From contig CP106741.1 in assembly GCA_030323305.1 (NCBI GenBank), positions 4,897,501 to 4,961,500 of the forward strand: DNA of 64,000 bases. Reading direction: 5' to 3'. Positions 60,775 to 64,000 of this stretch are shown here, in pieces. The DNA comes from Paenibacillus sp. CC-CFT747 (GTDB lineage Bacteria > Bacillota > Bacilli > Paenibacillales > NBRC-103111). Under the pieces are notes generated by a model that did no database searches, was not told where the DNA came from, and was given only the letters and a program-made list of their open reading frames with translations. Made by a program: the position numbers and the translations under genes. Numbering within the stretch: position 1 is the first letter of the stretch; each line of letters starts with the position of its first letter.

Positions 60775-61818
60775 TCAACCTCCGTTTCTAAACTCTTTCC
60801 TTTCCATCAGCGGCTTGATGTAAGCAGCCAAATGTTCGCCCATTTCAATCATGCCGTGATTCCCGGGATGAAGCAGATCGTGGGAAAGCCCATACAAGCC
60901 GGAACGCAGCAGCTGGCGCCCATCAACATAATGAACATTAGGCGAATCGATGAAATGCACGACCTCTTGCAAAGCGGTCCGAAAAGCCTCCGATGTGGAA
61001 GCGGGATTCCGCTCCGGCCAGATCAACCCGATGTCCATGAAGGCAGGCAGCAGGCCGATGCAAATAATCGGCTTGTCGGGATTCTTGGCGGCCATTTTCT
61101 CCACCATATGAGCTGCTTTCTGTTGAAAGCTCTCGACGGGAACCCCTTGATTCAGCATGTTCACCGAAATACAGAGTGTCGCTGCATCCCAGTCCCCTCT
61201 GTCCGCGATATAATCAGCAAGTTCTTCCTCGCAATAGGCGGAGCCCGAAACTCCAAGATTAATGGCGTCCGACCGGAGCCTCCAGGCCACCTGCTTCACA
61301 TAGGTCAAGTCCGCACTTGCAGCAGCCGCCCCTGGGTAATGGACGTCCCATAGGCAAGATAGGTATAAGGCGGCAGTTCTTTCCTATCCGGTGGCCTGAG
61401 CGTTTCCCCTTTAATATCAATCAGATGAACTTCCCCTCCATGCAGCACCAATCTCCAAACTTGGGGGCAAAGGAATGCTGAACCGTATTCATCTCTTCTT
61501 TCGGCAAAAAGTAGGGGAAGGCAGCTCCAGCAAAAAGTCCGTTGCTTCTTCCGTGATAAGGCGTTGGGACACAAAATAGTCACCGTAAAAAACACTGATG
61601 ACGCTGTTTCCCTCATAGCTGGCCAAGGTGACGGCAACCGGCTCCCAGTCGCTGACGAAACGGATTTCACAGCAAGCCGCTTTCCGATACATGACTTGGC
61701 TTTGCTCCCGCAGGCGCTGCCGGACAGCCTCGGGAATCCTCTGCAGCAGCAAACCGGGTCTGCCGGGTATTTCTACAAGTTCCTCCACATTTAACAGCTC
61801 AACCTGGTGGCTAATCAT
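60775..61818 (-). CDS. SGNH/GDSL-type esterase with N-terminal beta-domain (three frameshifts)
   Basis: The repaired 348-aa protein begins with a beta-rich domain of about 160 residues (ISVFYGDYFVSQRLI, VWRLVLHGGEVHLI), then the SGNH hydrolase: catalytic-Ser region AYGTSITQG, the Gly and Asn regions NLGVSGSAYCEEEL and ISVNMLNQGV, and the Asp-x-x-His end HDLLHPGNHG. Such two-domain proteins are usually carbohydrate acetyl esterases. Breaks: G4 61514-61517, G5 61463-61467 and C4 61329-61332 (plus strand). ATG 61818 follows GGGGAGGGGAAACG. It is tightly linked to the GH95-like gene, so deacetylation and glycoside cleavage of the same oligosaccharide are likely. Confidence 0.78.
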
Positions 61819-61852
61819 ACGTTTCCCCTCCCCGATATAAAGAATGGAAAGA

Positions 61853-61890
61853 GAGGTCAGAATGAACGGCATTCTGACCTCCGCTTTTTT
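61853..61890. terminator. hairpin terminator between the GH16-like and SGNH genes
   Basis: GAGGTCAGAATG and CATTCTGACCTC pair perfectly. T6 follows on the plus strand (CGCTTTTTT), and the reverse strand ends in UCUCUUUCC, so it can act on the GH16-like transcript though its best U-tract faces right. Confidence 0.65.
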
Positions 61891-61910
61891 GTGTTAGAGA
61901 CAAGGTTGAA

Positions 61911-64000
61911 TCACTTTTTGTTACCTGAATGAAACGTTACCTTTTGTTCAGCCGCCAGGCTGTTGTTCAGACTGTCCTTAACGGCCGTGGAAACTTTTAC
62001 CTCATAGTCCGCGTTAGGATCGAGCGCTTCGTCGAAAGACAGTTGGAACCGCAGCGGGCTGATTGGAACGATCTTGTAGGACGGAACGTCCCCTCCGCCA
62101 ACCTTGGTAACGAGCACACTGTCCTTGGTAAGTGTCGCTCCGTTCATTTGCTTGTTGAACCGCAGCACGAAGGTCTGTTTTCCAGGAGGATTCCGTTTGT
62201 CCGTAACGGTTACGCTGTCCTCCGGAATTAGAACCGGGGGAAAGCGGCATACGGGGATGCCGGGTCGCTGTCGGCCGTCTTCAGGTAATTGCGTACCCAA
62301 TCGAATTCCGCCACCGTTCCGTCAATCTTGTTTACATTCATATTGCCGTCAAAAGCCGTGACGACCGTACTCAGAATATTCGGATACTGCCCATTTGTTT
62401 TCCCGGTTGGGGCGATATACTTGGAGTAATCCGGCACTTCGTAGCTCACCTTATTGTCGTAAGCCATGTAGAACCGGTTCGGCTCCATGTAACCCGAGAA
62501 GTTGTGGAATTCTTTAGCATTATTATCATTGGTGGACCAATTCACTTCCCGGACATTCTTCAGACCGAATTCCGGTGCCGGCTTGGCTTCTCTAATAAAC
62601 CACACGTTGTTGCCGACCGTGTCCGGGAGGGTTCCTTCATTCCAGTCAAAATCCGTATTGGAGCCATTGATACTCCAGTAAGAAGTGTGGCTGCCATAAG
62701 CATTGGGATATTTATACCTAGCTTCATAAAACCCGTAGTTCTGCCGGTAGGCGGAGGTAATCGAGGCAGACGAATAAGGCGCACCCAACCGGTTATCCAC
62801 ATCGGTTCGGAGCCGAACCACTCCGTCTTTCTGCTCTACGTATTCGGACCACCTGCCGGATATGCCGTCAAAACGGATATAATTATCCGCCGACCATTGG
62901 CTCCAGTCAAAAGCCGAACCGTTGAACTCATCGGCAAACGTCTTATGCCAGTCAAAACGCAAATCAGGTCCTGCCGACAGAAGCTGTCCGTCAAACCGGT
63001 TCAACATAAGAACGGCCTCTTCTCTCGACAGCTTCAGGGAAGGCTTCAGCGATTGGTCCGGCTCTTCTTTGAGTACTTCCAGTTTCAATAGACGGTAAAA
63101 AGCTTCCTGAAGAGCATAGGTTTCTAGCGAGGAGGAATCCGTCGTATTCTTCGCCAAATAGTCGGCCGGATCATCCGCAAAGAAATTGTCCACGTTCAAG
63201 TATCTTCCCGTATAATCGATGGCGTTGGAAAGAAGGCGTGCGGCAAATTCACGGTCCGCCGGCATGTTTACTCCCAATGCCCGGCCGTTGGTCGATACTC
63301 CGTACAAAAGTCCGGCCTTCTCGGCCGCTCCAATATTTCCTTTGTAGGGAGTTGCCTTCCCTGGGTATCCCCGTAGTCTGCCGCTTCCGGGTCCTCCGGG
63401 AGATTCATCATCCGGGTCAACAGAGCGATCATTTCGGCCCGGGTGATTTTGCGGTCGGGATCGAATTGGTGATTTGTGATTAACCCGTCGGTAATCCCTT
63501 TTACTGCCATGGCATTAATGATTTGCTCCGTTTCTTCGTTGTTCACATCGTCTACCTGGTACTCATCAAAAAACTTATGGGTGGAGGCTAACACTTGTTT
63601 GATGACCGCATGATCCGGAGTTACTTTCTCGTATTTAAAGGCGGTCATTCTAGGCAGGTCTTTGAATGAAACATATTCGTCGACTGTACCGGCCGCGAAA
63701 GGATATGTCCCCAGGTCATACCAGGTTCCCGTAACCAGCTTCTCCTTCGGCACATAAACCGAATCCGTAACGCTATTATGGTGGACGTCCAGATGGAAGC
63801 TGTTTGGAAAGTGAGCCGCGTTCAGGATATAGTAGGAAACTTTGTAGTCTCCGGGTTCCAGAATCATCGGATTCCACTTGAAATCAATATGATACTGGTA
63901 GTTGGCGCCGTCCGGCCCGAACTTGTCTTCAATGTAATAATATTTTCCGTAAGGAAGCTCCAGAGCAAACGAGCTGCCTCGAATGACTGAGCCATCATGT
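61911..64000 (-). CDS. S-layer-anchored GH16-like protein with Ig-like C-terminus (two frameshifts; N-terminus beyond window)
   Basis: About 697 codons are visible and the frame continues past the right edge. Order from the edge: a beta-rich domain (HDGSVIRGSSFALELPYGKY ... FHLDVHHNS), a linker, S-layer-homology repeat(s) (GITDGLITNHQFDPDRKITR, RAEMIALLTRMM; GLLYGVSTNGRA), a GH16/laminarinase-like jelly roll (FADEFNGSAFDWSQW, YGFYEARYKYPNAYGSHTSY, NTDFDWNEG) and an SbsA-type Ig domain (FVLRFNKQMNGATLTKDSVL). The usual GH16 nucleophile Glu appears as Asp in TDFDWNE. Breaks: G5 62236-62240 and C3 63359-63361 (plus strand). The protein is cell-wall attached and probably binds or cleaves a beta-glucan or galactan. 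Confidence 0.72.

Noticed and set aside
1..64000. Phage, integrative element, CRISPR, secretion system, tRNA or rRNA genes
   Set aside because: I found no integrase, transposase, spaced repeats, structural phage proteins or RNA genes on either strand.

Overview
The window looks like chromosomal DNA of a Paenibacillus-like Gram-positive bacterium. This is inferred from strong purine-rich ribosome-binding sites, frequent TTG/GTG starts, YesM/YesN-type two-component systems, LplB/LplC-type sugar transporters with lipoprotein binding proteins, an S-layer-anchored hydrolase and many AraC-family regulators next to glycosidases. There is no rRNA, tRNA, CRISPR array or intact transposase, so the genus assignment is not proven.

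Layout. 1-3894: a sugar-binding lipoprotein and a membrane-bound AraC regulator. 4084-10710: GH51 arabinofuranosidase divergent from an ArsR-type regulator, then a GH2 beta-galactosidase divergent from a decayed AraC gene. 10930-13879: a MocR regulator convergent with a BenE-type transporter operon that contains tiny membrane proteins. 14259-19387: a giant secreted phosphodiester glycosidase/phosphatase fusion. 19388-25309: gene debris, a VOC protein, the cysJI sulfite reductase operon and an ssuD remnant. 25310-27690: a small protein, a polysaccharide deacetylase and a sialidase-like propeller. 28120-33179: Gfo/Idh/MocA, cupin, MFS, phytanoyl-CoA dioxygenase-like and AraC genes on one strand. 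33463-40146: a DapA-like remnant, LacI regulator, GH95 fucosidase, SDR, enolase-superfamily dehydratase and GntR regulator. 40226-47144: a two-permease sugar ABC importer with its binding protein, sensor kinase and response regulator. 47381-52452: SDR (UxuB-like), dehydratase, zinc dehydrogenase, GH43-like enzyme and AraC. 52627-58360: a GH106-like glycosidase, UxuA and AraC. 58558-64000: a GH95-like enzyme, an SGNH esterase and an SLH/GH16-like protein.

How it fits together: the region is a large plant- or microbial-glycan utilisation zone. Glycosidases release sugars or sugar acids, ABC/MFS systems import them, and two sugar-acid modules process them. One module (zinc dehydrogenase, UxuB-like SDR, UxuA) matches the L-gulonate/D-fructuronate/D-mannonate route to 2-keto-3-deoxygluconate. 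The other (GH95, SDR, dehydratase, GntR, LacI) looks like a non-phosphorylating deoxysugar route. Two sets of repeated operator-like sites (LacI-type and GntR-type) are visible.

Major caveat: about thirty genes or fragments are interrupted by single-base indels, nearly all a lost base in a G/C (or A/T) run. Restoring one base gives full-length family proteins each time. I read these as sequence errors rather than true pseudogenes and give whole-gene coordinates, naming the break point in each entry.
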